DNA from: Pseudoscleropodium purum | Lineage: Eukaryota > Streptophyta > Bryopsida > Hypnales > Brachytheciaceae | Direction: 5' to 3' | NCBI GenBank assembly: GCA_963969395.1 | Contig: OZ017797.1 | Span: 16,864,001 to 16,928,000 of the forward strand | Length of the DNA stretch: 64,000 bases | Shown here: positions 38,238-49,642 of the stretch, in pieces | Numbering within the stretch: the first letter of the stretch is position 1 | Layout: each line of letters opens with the position of its first letter | The notes under the pieces: model-generated | Databases searched by the model: none | What the model was told of the DNA's origin: nothing | Seen by the model: only the letters and a program-made list of their open reading frames with translations | Position numbers and translations under genes: made by a program

Positions 38238-40097
38238 ATGTTGAGTGTATGGATTCCAGCTCTTTCACTAACGATATTGATCATGTCTCCCAGAGGATGC
38301 TTTTTCTCGGAGGTAGAGAAAGGCAATGAGAGTGATCCACGGGTCAAATCCGAGGCTGTTATGGTGACGATGGAGAGCCCTAGTACGTGGCGGAGCCCTC
38401 GCTTTGGCTATCGGGCCGTGCAAGTTCTCGTTGTTGTTCTAGCTCTCTTGTTGATCTCTCCAGTGGAGGCCTACCGAGAAAATGGTGTTGAGAAGGAAAC
38501 GGGAGCCATCCAGAACAAAAAAATGGATGTTGGAGATCAGTTTGTTGTTGTTCCAGGTCCAAAGGTGCCCGTTTCGACAGTGGCGTGGCTGACTCTGGCC
38601 ATGGCAGTTGCAACTGGGCTGGGTGCAGTGCCGTTCTTCTTCGTGCAGCTGGAGCCCCGATGGGGCGGCATTTGCAACGGGGTGGCGTCTGGCGTGATGC
38701 TGGCAGCCAGCTTTGATCTCATTCAAGAGGGGCAAAGGTATGGCGGCGGCAGCTGGGTTGTGATCGGGATTTTATCCGGCGGTTTGTTCATCCTCATCAG
38801 TCAGCAAATTGTGCATCAGAATTTCGGGGAAGTGAGCATGCTGGACGTCAAAGGAGCGGATGTGCCGAAGATGATTTTGGTGGTCTCCATCATGACCTTG
38901 CATTCCTTTGGTGAAGGTTCAGGAGTCGGGGTCTCGTTTGCAGGTCCGAAGGGGTTATCTCAGGGCTTAATGGTCACCATCGCCATTGCGGTCCATAACA
39001 TTCCGGAGGGGTTGGCGGTGAGCTTGCTGCTATCGTCTCAGGGCTTGTCACCCAAGCAGTCCATGCTGTGGAGCATCTTCACTTCGTTACCCCAGCCTCT
39101 GGTTGCCGTTCCTGCATTCTTATGTGCTGAAGCCTTCCAGAAGTTTCTGCCCTTCTGCATGGGCTTTGCAGGGGGCTGCATGATCTGGATGGTCATGGCC
39201 GAAGTGATGCCCGACAGTTTCAAAGACGCAGGAAAATCCGAGGTCGCCACCGCTGCCACTCTTGCCGTGACATTCATGGAGGCTCTCAGTGCACTGCTGG
39301 AAGGGAGCGAGGGAGCCCGACCGGATATGTTCTTGGCTTTCCTTAGCTTTGGGACAGGCCCCTTAGTCGGGGCTGTGATCCACATGCTGCTAGTGAACTC
39401 TGTCAAGCTGCCAGTGGCTATGGCTACTGGAATTGGAGAAGGGGTTGCCTTAGTGGTAGCCACGTGGAAACCTTTACAAATGCTGCTGGATGGGAAGATG
39501 AATATCTTTCAGATTTTCCTCGTTTTTTGTGCAGGGGCGTTTTTGCACTTTCTGCTTCGAAACTATGTCGAATCTAAATCCAAGTCAAAGGGAGAGGTTT
39601 TTCTACCTGGTTCTGCGATGAGCCCTATGGCAAGGAGGGCTTGCTTAGCTGCTTTTATGATTTGGTTTTACACTTTTGTCGAGGGACTGGCTATGGGTGT
39701 TGCCGCAACGAGTCGGTACAACCGGTACTTACTGTTTCCTGTGGCACTTCACGGCCTACCGCGTGGAGTTGGTGTGGGGAGCGTAGTGTATGGAGCTACG
39801 GGTAGCAAAAAGGGCTCCTCTTTAGCAGCTACTCTCACTTGTTTGGCAGGTCCTATTGGAGCTTTCTGTGCAGCACTGACTGGATTCGGTCCAAGTGGGC
39901 TTGAATATGGGATTGTTCTGGCAGGTGGTAGCCTTTTTCCGTGGTCCCGTGTGCTGAGAGGCCGACGAGCTCCGAGGGGGAGTGATCCGAAGACCACATA
40001 TTTCGGCATGTCAATGGGTATAATGTTGACAGTAATGTGTTTAATCACCACACGGCTTGTCTGCCTGCATACGCCTTATTGCGGCACTTCCTTGTAG
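38238..40097 (+). CDS. ZIP-family metal transporter (At3g08650-like), intronless
   Basis: A single uninterrupted frame of 619 residues. It resembles the plant ZIP-family protein annotated as putative zinc transporter At3g08650. ZIP proteins move zinc, iron or manganese into the cytosol. Seen are a hydrophobic segment near residues 60-77 (VQVLVVVLALLLISPVEA, a signal peptide or first span) and the paired metal-site motifs of the ZIP core: HSFGEGSGVG from His 222 and HNIPEGLAVS from His 253. Many hydrophobic spans follow, including QPLVAVPAFLCAE, FCMGFAGGCMIWMVMAEVMPDSF and a second half with FVEGLAMGVAA and HGLPRGVGVGSVVYG. Three in-frame ATGs (38238, 38283 and 38361) could be the start; I keep the first, but the third gives a more typical N-terminus. 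It is the only intronless gene in the window. Membrane location and substrate are inferred. Confidence 0.92.
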   Translation: MLSVWIPALSLTILIMSPRGCFFSEVEKGNESDPRVKSEAVMVTMESPSTWRSPRFGYRAVQVLVVVLALLLISPVEAYRENGVEKETGAIQNKKMDVGDQFVVVPGPKVPVSTVAWLTLAMAVATGLGAVPFFFVQLEPRWGGICNGVASGVMLAASFDLIQEGQRYGGGSWVVIGILSGGLFILISQQIVHQNFGEVSMLDVKGADVPKMILVVSIMTLHSFGEGSGVGVSFAGPKGLSQGLMVTIAIAVHNIPEGLAVSLLLSSQGLSPKQSMLWSIFTSLPQPLVAVPAFLCAEAFQKFLPFCMGFAGGCMIWMVMAEVMPDSFKDAGKSEVATAATLAVTFMEALSALLEGSEGARPDMFLAFLSFGTGPLVGAVIHMLLVNSVKLPVAMATGIGEGVALVVATWKPLQMLLDGKMNIFQIFLVFCAGAFLHFLLRNYVESKSKSKGEVFLPGSAMSPMARRACLAAFMIWFYTFVEGLAMGVAATSRYNRYLLFPVALHGLPRGVGVGSVVYGATGSKKGSSLAATLTCLAGPIGAFCAALTGFGPSGLEYGIVLAGGSLFPWSRVLRGRRAPRGSDPKTTYFGMSMGIMLTVMCLITTRLVCLHTPYCGTSL

Positions 40098-41705
40098 CTG
40101 TAAAGAAAGTCGGGTAATTGATCTGTTTTAGGTGAAACCTGTAACGATTTTGCACGCTCGGCTGCTTTTGGATGCATCCAAGCATGAGTATTAGTTATGA
40201 GCCTTAGGGACTTTGGTCAATTTGTACCATGATTCTAGGAACTAGTCCCCTTCAAGATTTTTTTTATGAAGACATTTCTATCTTGCCCTGAAGGATTGGC
40301 GGCAATTATTGTAGAATCAACTGATTTCAGCAGAGAATTAATATTTGAAGCATGACTTGGCATCCTGTCGAAGTTTTCTTACTATGTGTCGACCAGTGTT
40401 AACGTAGGCTTCAGGCCTTCAATTTATTTCTGGAAAAACAAGCATAGCTTATTTGGAAAATGTCATACCGTTCTTTATGTTTGGTTGTTTTTGAATGTGG
40501 CTACTTTGCTGAACTCTTAAATTATGCTTTGTTTTAAAATACATGCTGCTTCAAAGAAAAGTTGCACCTGTTCAACATGAGGAAATGTTTGGTTATCTTG
40601 ACATTCTGAGGTCTGAAGTTCAGGTTTCAAGAACTGCGAGGCTTCCTATGGTTGTATTCACCTCGGAGCTGGTACAGCGACCACCGAATGTGCGTTTAAT
40701 GCGAACTTGATGAATGATTGCAGCACCTGGAGGGTTAGGTTTAGGTTGACTGCAGGTATTGGATTTCAAAAGCACTATCGACGAACGCAAGCAGAAGGGG
40801 CAAGGGAACGGCTGACAAACCAAAGACTTAAGTTGGTGAAGTGATTTAAGGAGACTAGAGTGTGGGTGGTCACCGGTCCCATGTGGTAAGCATTCTCGTT
40901 CAGAACATTGTTCGTCTTATACGTGAAGAGTCATTTGGGTTGGCTTTCGGAACCAGCTCGCTACCTGCAGTGTTTTATCCCGCAGCACAACCTCCTGAGT
41001 GGCGATTCTATTTTGATTGGACCTCGCGTATCATAGCTTTAGTGTGCCTAACAGGTTGCTTCTTGCAGAAGAACCCATAGTGCATACTTCAGTAGGTTTT
41101 TGTACATCAAGATCATCAGCACTCCTGATTTGTTCCTGGATTGGCTTTCCACTCTGATGAGTTAGGGTGGATTGTCTCAGCGGAAATAGGTTGGCCGAAG
41201 TCTCATCACATGTTGGACTGCCTCTCAGTGCAAGTGAAGGAAGGATGTCCAAGCAATGGCATCCTGTAAGGACACCACAGGTTTTATGAATTTTTACTCC
41301 TTTAAATCATGAGCAGAGTCAGCTATCACTCGTCGCTTTCTAACCATAGAAAATGAGGATTTTTCAAAGATTTCAAAGATTCTATTATGTTTTATTGAGT
41401 AGTTTAACAATGCTTCAGGGAAAATCAATCAGAGATTGGTTTATGAAACAGTCAGCTAACCCTGAGGGGGTTTGTAACAGAAACGCATCAACCTCTAACA
41501 TGGGAATTCGAAGAAGTAGTTTCACTGGAAAGTAACGGTTTTCTGAACGGGTATTCTGAACGGTGTCTCATGAAGTTGTTCTTCACTAAGCCTATGCCTT
41601 GGTGTGAGGGCTTGGGCCTCCATGAAGACTTGGCATCCTTGGTCACCCAGATTTCCAGAGGAGCTCCTTGGCCTGCCTTTCACAAGGAAGGAAGCATAGG
41701 CAGAG
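40098..41705. other. Intergenic DNA, no gene seen
   Basis: Holds the 3' flank of the ZIP gene and the promoter of the coiled-coil gene. The open frames at 40862-41080 and 41353-41535 have no recognisable motif. Confidence 0.5.
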
Positions 41706-44700
41706 ATGGAGAAGGGGAGCGACAATAACCTTTCGAGCGCAGTTGTTGCTGCCTTGCCAAAGGATCCTGATCAGCAATTGCAAGTCGCGCAGCAGGTCGT
41801 CCAATATGCTGTTTCCGGCCGTGTTGCAAAGCTTGAAGCCGAGACGTCAAGTTTGAGGTCCAAGATTGCTGAAAAAGATGCAGTCATTGGAAGCCTGCAG
41901 ACGCGGGTCATTGGGGCTGAAACTACTTTGGCAGAAACTACGGCCAAGCTGACTCTCGCTATGGAGGGACAGGTACTGAGACGCTAATTGCTTCTATCAC
42001 CCTGCTTTTTCTTAGTGATAGAATTTCCGACCCTCTAGAGTTTAAAATTCACTGAATTGATTTAGGAGTAAGTGTTTGGGGTCATCGACGTTTTCAATTC
42101 ATAACCACGTTTAAATTCTTTCCTCCTATTGTCCTCCTAGAGGAGAAATTGTCCAAACACGTCTTGATTCTCTGAACGTCTCACCTGAAGGCGAGGACTC
42201 CGAAAAACACGTTCTCATGAATTGCTGTGCAACCTTGTGTTTCCTGCAGGCAAAATTGGTCAAAGACAACGATGTGCTCTCAGGTCAAGTGAAGAAGCTG
42301 ATGTTCCAAGTTTCAAAGGTAGGCCAATGCACTAAGTAAAGCAATTCATAACAGTTCGATGAAAGTTTGGCATCCAGTACATGCAATTAGATGTACATCC
42401 TTTGCTTGCAAAGCTTATGAACTAAGAGAAAGCATTGCATCCAAACTGCCAGACATTCTACTTTGAATCGTTCTTTATTTAATTTTATTGTAGGCCTCGA
42501 ATCGTTGGTTTTCTTCTTTTTAGTCCTGTCGTCAAAAAATTTAAAACGGCTAAGAGCAGCAACTTTTGAGGAAAAAAGTACTTGACTTCAAGAATTTTGG
42601 TTAATTTTGCTCTGGTAAATGTGTGTGTGTCAGTTGGATGACTTCAAGAAAGCGCTGATGAAATCACTGGAGGCAAGTTCAGAATGCAGTGGTGACTCGG
42701 TAAGAGCCATCATCGAGTTTCTTTTAGCCTCGAGCCTTTGTCGTTTCTGATTTTTCTGGTTCGAAGCTGGTCAACTTGCTTTTAAGGTTCGATTTGACTA
42801 CATTGAACTTTGTTTCTGGAATGTTGGGTTATCCCCATCCAGCCATTATTGCTCGACTGTTTGATTTATACTTCCAAGGACGTTAGGTCTTAGAGTTCCC
42901 AGTGTGCCTTTGCTTCTGTTGCATTATTCCCTCGAAGTCATTCTACACTTCACAAATATTTGGTCTTAGATTAATTGATTGTAGAGCTCTCCTTTTGAAG
43001 CGTTGTATCATCTTAGAGCAGATATTATCTCCACTAACTTGGTCGATGTTGATGCCAGGCTGACGACGGAAAAAAGCCTTGCCCACCAGCATCACCCTGT
43101 GGCACGTCGCTGTCCCCTGAGCCAAAGAGTGACTCTCCACCTTTTTCAAAAAGAGAAAGTAAGATCTCTTCTTCTAATGTTATACGTTTCTGTACTATCA
43201 ATTATAGCTTAATTTCTTCGTTTAGAGTAAACAGATTCCTCATCTGAAATTGGCAAGTAAACTTTCATATCTGAGATTGTAAATGCCAGGAAAATAGTTG
43301 ATCATATTCCACTTCCTTGAGCAAGTGCTTTCGACCCAAATGATGACATAACTGATGAACTCTGGGAAAGACGCATCTTTTATTCTTGTTTTTCGGTCCC
43401 CGCTTGTATTTCACAGTTTTATGGTACTTGTCTGGCATAAGCTATTCAACAACATTGGTTTAACTACTATGCTGGTGACCTCTGGTTTCAGTTGAAGGAC
43501 CATTTTCGTGCACCAAATCGGACTGCCCGGAGTGCCCGGAGTCACCTCCTCCCGAATCTGACAAGTCTGTGGGCACTGATCCGGATCAGAGTATGTTGAC
43601 ACTAAACCCAAACTGAGTCCCATTAATACAACTGATCTTCACATCGGTTTTTTTCCTCAGATGCTGCCGATCCCAAAATTTTGCGTCATGACTATCATTT
43701 ACTCTAAAATATATTACTTCTTTGCAAGGTCAAAGTTTAACCCCCAAGTGCCCAAGAGAAAAAAATTTTAAACCCGCTTCGGAAGCTAATAGTCGATTTT
43801 ATTAACTTTCAATAGATATTTCTATCACTAATAAGCAGGGTGTGATTTCTTCCTTTCTATCATTTTGTTTCGTTTCATTTAAGCTTCCTTAATAATTGAT
43901 TTCAGATCCTGTAGATGTGGAGCAGCGGCCATTTTTGGCCATTTGAGCACTTAATGGTTAAATAGCGCAATAGGGAACATCTGCTAATTTTATTGTTGAT
44001 TGATTACGGTAGCATGGGTTTGTTTTAGTAAACGAGGAAAACTAGGTACACAATGTGAGTCAACGAAGTGATGTTCTTTCTAATTAGGATGATTGTCAGC
44101 ACTGCAGGGAGATGATTTTAATTGTCGTCCGAAGCTTGAAAGTGCATGTGGATATCTGACGGTATATAAATAATCTATCCATGATGCATTATTATTTATG
44201 GCACTATTCATCTACAGGCGCATCGTCTAAGTGGAGTCCCTGGCATCTAAGCAAAAGTCCATTGGGTCCACTGACCCCTCGCATACCATCAGACAGTTTT
44301 GGAACAGCAGGTAGTGCAATTGGAACAGTAAGTTACCATGTGAGACATGCTAGTTTCGAGATCAGGTTTTAAGGAGACTGTTAAAAAAACCTGTGTAGTA
44401 CCATGAAAGAGTTCATATCCATGTATTGTAAGAATGAATTAATTGGCTTATATGACTGATCATTTAAATTGGTGGTTGGTTGCAGCAAGATCACCTCGGG
44501 TTGACGGCAAAGAGTTTTTCCGGCAAGCAAGGTAAGGAACCGATACCGAATCTTCTCGATTGCCATCATAGCCCTTATAAATTTTCTGAATGAATGCGTA
44601 GTTCGTTTTTAATCTCAACGTGTTTAGACGCCATGCATAGTACTTCTACTATTTCTACGCCAACACCTAGTTCTGTGCTTAGTACTGTAATACCATGATC

Positions 44701-45234
44701 TGTTCTTGCCCGTTACTCAAATTTACGAAATGCAGGAACCGGTTGTCTTATGAACAGTTCAGTGAATTTCTGACCAACATTAAGGAGCTGAATGCGCATC
44801 GGCAAACTCGGGAGGTGAACTCTTTCATTTTATCTTTTATCACTTGGGATTGGTTCTTGCTTGTTCATTTGTTACATCGTCTTAAGCAGTGTCGCCCTTC
44901 AACCTCATGTGAGCAAGCCTAGTATAGTCTAGTACCTAGTATCTTCTGTTATTTATAGCGTAGAAGCAAAACTGGGTATGGAAATTAGTTGAGCCAAGTC
45001 CAATAGAATCATGGCCCTGGGGAATGCACATGATCAGAGGCGTCACAAAGGAGTGGGCACACAATGCAGGAAACAAAGCAGAAGTCGAGTGTGATATTTG
45101 GGCCAGAGAATTTTGACCTTACTGAGAAATTTTCAGCTCTTCTGAGTCGATACATTACTCCTCCGCTACCTCCACCCCCTTCTTCGAATCTTCCTGGAGA
45201 TCAGCCACCGAGTCTTAAGCCTTGCTCTGCTTAG
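41706..45234 (+). CDS. At4g15545-like coiled-coil protein
   Basis: Nine exons encode 327 residues: 41706-41972, 42250-42318, 42634-42699, 43059-43158, 43492-43590, 44218-44310, 44486-44531, 44736-44814 and 45070-45234. The layout matches the plant family of uncharacterised At4g15545-like proteins, about 330 residues. Seen are an N-terminal VVAALPKDPDQQLQVAQQV segment, a heptad-rich coiled coil (about residues 40-130), a Ser/Pro-rich low-complexity middle (SKSPLGPLTPRIPSDSF), and the conserved C-terminal block VDGKEFFRQARNRLSYEQF, then LNAHRQTRE and VIFGPENFDL. A proline-rich tail (PPLPPPPSS) precedes the stop. The biochemical function of the family is not established. Frame rules decide two choices: exon 6 must end at the weaker donor at 44310, and an exon-like stretch after the acceptor at 43660 is skipped because it hits a stop. 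Confidence 0.9.
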
Positions 45235-47189
45235 ATCATTGCCACCAGTATTTAATCTCCCCAAATAGAGAATTTCTTCATCAAAATGCATCGATAGTTC
45301 AGCTCAGAACAAACAAAAACCTACATTGAGTTACCCATTGTTGTCATCAACTTACAATACGCAGGTGGAAGTCTGTTAAAAGTTATCATAGGATAATCTT
45401 TGAAGTAAATCAACATGAGAGAATGAGCTCAGATAATTCAGTTGCTAGATATGGAAGAAAGCTAGAAATCATTTGTGATTACGAAACTCGCAATCGTTTT
45501 GGCTTAACTTGACACGCGGGTGGTCGGGGATTGAATGATTCTATGACGCAGATGTATCCTCTCACTGCATTTCATCCCAAAGACGCCTCTTGCAACGGCC
45601 ATGTGCCGCCTCATTGTGGAGACTGGGTGACCATGCTCACATGATTATCATATCTGGTTCTTCTAAAGCCTGCTTTAGTTATGTCTTTTGCACAGTTCTT
45701 AAATTTTAGACTAGAGGAGATAACAGTTGGGATTCGCATATGAACTCAAATAATGAGCTCTTTAATTTCTTTCTCATCATTCTTCACATACTGGTGGTGC
45801 TAACGAAACCATTCGCATTCCCTGTGGCAACTTCAATTCGAGAGTGGTAGTATTTCTTAGTCTTGACGTCAATTGCAGAAAGCGTGTTTAGCTTTGTATC
45901 TTGAATCATCTGAATGGAAGAGTTATCTTAGTTTAGAAATTCAGCATCAAGTGGACTTTTATTTGAGTTGATGGGTCGAATGTTGCAGACATCGTTTAGG
46001 AGGGAAGGTCATTTTCTATTGTTTTTTTGGTTTTATGTGTTTTGTTTGGAATAGGAATCTTGAAGAAGAAATGTAACTTTGCAATATTTTAACTGTAATG
46101 TGGGCACGTTGTGTGGTTCTCCAAATAGATAGAGTCCATCCAATGGGGTATGTATGAGATTAAATGTATGTTGTTCTAAGATTTAAGCATTTAGGGGTGG
46201 TAATGTGGAGTTAAGAAAATATACCTTTATGATTCATCTTAACTTTAAAAATGTGGTTTAGCTAGTGTGTGTAGATCATTTGTAGAGAATTTACAATGTT
46301 TGAAAAATCTTTGGGAATCTTTTTTTCTACAACACACATATTTACATGCAAGAAATTAGTAGGGCATGAAGAAAAGATAATTATGAATGAATGCGCCATT
46401 CATTTACTAAGAAGTATTCTATGTTAAATCCATAGATCTCATAGGATTTATCTCTATATTTTTGTATGTTTTAGAAATTAAAATGCTTTGAAAGGAATGA
46501 TTTTTATGGCACAAAATACATGAAAGGAAAATGGAGGTTTGAACTAATATACTAAAAGTCAATTCTTCACAAATTTTGAGTTGTTCATGTTTTTAGAATG
46601 TAGACGTAAACTTTAATGAATTTGTTGTAAGATGAGTATAAAATTCTGTTTAGAACTCAATTGATGTTCATTTGGGTTTGATCAAAGGAGTGTAAAACTA
46701 AAAAAATCAATCCAAGAAACTAGTCTCCCTAGTCCTTTCTAAGCTCTTGATCAAGGGAGCTTGTTATATCATCATTTTGAATGCTTATTTATTAGTTAAT
46801 ATTTATTTGAAAGAGCTAACTTTGATATATTTTAATATTTGTCAATGGTAAGGCTCCCTACATCTACATTTTTTACATTTGCATCTATAGGTGGTTTTAT
46901 AAAATTTTAAATTATTTTAGAATCTATACATACTTTAACCTTTTTATTATAGCTAGTGCATTCTTGATTACAAGAATCACAATTGTTTAGAATTGTCAAT
47001 ACATGAAGTTAACATTTGCCTTGGTCTTAAGACCTATACATGATTCAAAGAAGTCTCAAGACTTCAAAATCTTGGTGTCTCTACAATGTATCAAGTTAAT
47101 TTTTAATCATATGAATTATCAACTATTCTTCTTCTTGATCTTCGTCAAATTGAGCATTTAATTGCTAATTCTTCCTCACAATATTCTAA

Positions 47190-47430
47190 AAAAACCCAAG
47201 TCTACTTCCTAACTAATTTATCACCGTTTCTATACAAATGAACATGTAAAGTAAAAAGATGCAGTGTATTGGCAAACTCTTAATCTTCCATAAAACCTGC
47301 AAACTTTCATTACATTGAACTTCACATCCCTGATTAAATAGTGATAGAAAAAAATTCAAGATCTTTTCAAACCAACCTACACTTCCTAACAAATTCCTTG
47401 TCATTTATGTACAATGAACATCAGAAGTCC
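47190..47430. repeat. Short direct repeat pair
   Basis: A block with CTACTTCCTAACTAATTT...TATACAAATGAACAT (47200-47247) recurs in diverged form as CTACACTTCCTAACAAATT...TGTACAATGAACAT about 175 bp later (47376-47420). It may be a fragment of a larger decayed element. Confidence 0.4.
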
Positions 47431-47839
47431 CAACTCACAAAGATGTGCCTTGTGGTCATTCAATGGATTCAATGAAGAAGACTAAGCATCATGTGCATAG
47501 TTTTGTTGTTGTTTTTTAACTCTTCTTTTTCCAACAAAATTAAATGTTGGATTTCTTTTTTTTTTCTTTTTTTCCTTCTTCTTGTTCACCTACAATGCCC
47601 ACAACGTCCACATGCCCAGTTTTGAACATAATTATGTGATCTGCATAGTTTCAACCTTGTAAAAGAGGTCTCAGTGTACTTCTTGTAACAGCTTGATCCC
47701 TCCTTGTAACGTCTAAAGTAAGGTGAGTTAAATGAAATGAGGATGGCAAATGGGCAATCATCACTGAGCCTGTATGATGATGTGATGCAATGTACAGTCC
47801 TTCTTCAAGTCCTCATCCAAACAGGATTAATACTCCCTT

Positions 47840-48005
47840 TAAAGTGACAATGGAGGACAGCAAAATGGCAGAATGATGATCATTGACGTGTAAGAAAGAA
47901 GGGTAACTATTCATCTTCCAAATTGTGTGTGAAAAAGGGAGGTCTTTGTGTAGAAGTTTAACTTCCAACAAGTGAGTATGATTTTCATGATGATCAACTT
48001 GTCCT
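47840..48005 (+). repeat. Dispersed repeat, copy B
   Basis: Shares the 3' part of the family at 16974-17190 and 48228-48463: ACTATTCATCTTCCA, TGTGTG.AAAAAGGGAGGTCTT, GTAGAAGTTTAACTTCCAA, then GATGATCAACTTG. It is diverged and non-coding. Confidence 0.55.
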
Positions 48006-48227
48006 TGAAGGGTTGAGGTATGTTCTCACTTAGTGTTAAAGAGTGTTGTTACTAAGGGTTTTAGGAACAGATTTAAATCTACTTTGAAACTGAATTTAGA
48101 TTGCAAACATTAGTCCTAACAACAAGTGCAAACATACCTTTACTATGTAGGGAGACGTATAAGCTAATAATGGTGTCAAGACCTCAAGAACTCTCCCAAT
48201 CTAGTCAAATTAATATCATAGCTCGAA

Positions 48228-48463
48228 GCTTAATTAACCCTGTAACGATGTGGCGGCCTAAAAGTGTCCAATGAAAAGATGACAAAGAATCCTTCAATCT
48301 GTGCAGGACATCCTTAGAAGTGCAAATGTTCATCTTGGGAATTTTGTGTGGAAAGGGGAGGTCTTGCATAGTAGTTGGACCTCTAATGAGCACTTTTGGT
48401 TTTTTTAAACAAATGATTTATAAAGTCCCCAAAAGAAGGATTTTTATGGTGACCAACCTACCA
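48228..48463 (+). repeat. Dispersed repeat, copy C
   Basis: The closest relative of copy A. It starts with TTAATTAACCCTGTAA and runs through AAGTGTCCAATG, GAAGTGCAAATGTTCATCTT, TGTGTGGAAAGGGGAGGTCTTG, ATAGTAGTTGGAC, TGAGCACTTTT and ATGGTGACCAACC. It lies about 220 bp downstream of copy B in the same orientation. Confidence 0.6.
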
Positions 48464-49642
48464 TATGCATATCCAAACCAACACTACATCCAAAATCAAC
48501 ACTATGTATTATTGTTGTACATTTAATGTACCTAAATGTAGAATTTAGGTAGATAGTGTCAATTTTCTGAATTTGTTGGTTTTGGGTGTATTACCTTAAC
48601 CTTGAAACCACATTGAGGACATTTTGTGTTCACTGCATGATTTGAAGAAGGATAGAAAAAATACTATTTCAATTGCTTGGATGCATTGAAACCTTGAAAC
48701 CATACAAAGGACATTTTTAAATAGGTGAATAGTATAGGATATTCCCTCACCATTGTAATATTGACTTTTCAAAAGAAAAAGATGCTTAATCCACAAAATG
48801 ATCACTCTTGTAGTGTATTTTCATTGACCACTTCTTGCTCAATATTCTTGATGTGAATATTAAATCATAAAAATTATATTTTTCTAAATTTAAACCCAAT
48901 TTATAAATGGTAGTTCGAGAAGTTTAGTTTCTACCCTAGTTGAATTTCTTTGTAAATTCAATATTTTATTGCAAGTCGAATTTTTGGATCTATAACTATG
49001 ATTTGTTGATTTTTTAATTTTAGAATGATGTAAAAAATATGATTAATATCCTAATGTTATACACTATATTATATATCTATGATAAAAATTTCAAACTTTT
49101 AAAGCATATTTTGTATTTGATATGAATTTTCTTCACTTTTTCTTTAAAGAATTCACAATAATTTCAAATTTTCACCAAAAAAAATTGAAAATTTTAAGAC
49201 TAATAGAAAACACTTGATTTCATTTCTTATAAAATAAATATAAAAAATTTCATTCCTATATAGTTGCAAGATGGCAACAAACAAAATGAAGGATTGTAAG
49301 GCTTGAATCCGTGCTCAAGGGTTAACTTCTAAAGAACCAATGATTCACTATTCAAGAATGAACAATTTGATAAATCAATATTAGAATATTGGTAGGGATG
49401 CCATAGATGGCCCTAAAATTTACATCACAAGAATCAATGAAGAATATGACATCACTAATGTTAGTCATAAATAAATAAAACTAACCAAAGAACATCCACA
49501 TATGACCGAATAATGCAAAAAATTGAAGAAAAAAAAATACAAGACCCTAATTTGGATTTTGTAGTACTTTAAATCTTGAAGAACGCTAAGGCTAAAAAGT
49601 GATCAATGAATGACTTCATTGTTCATTGTAGAAACAAAGAAT

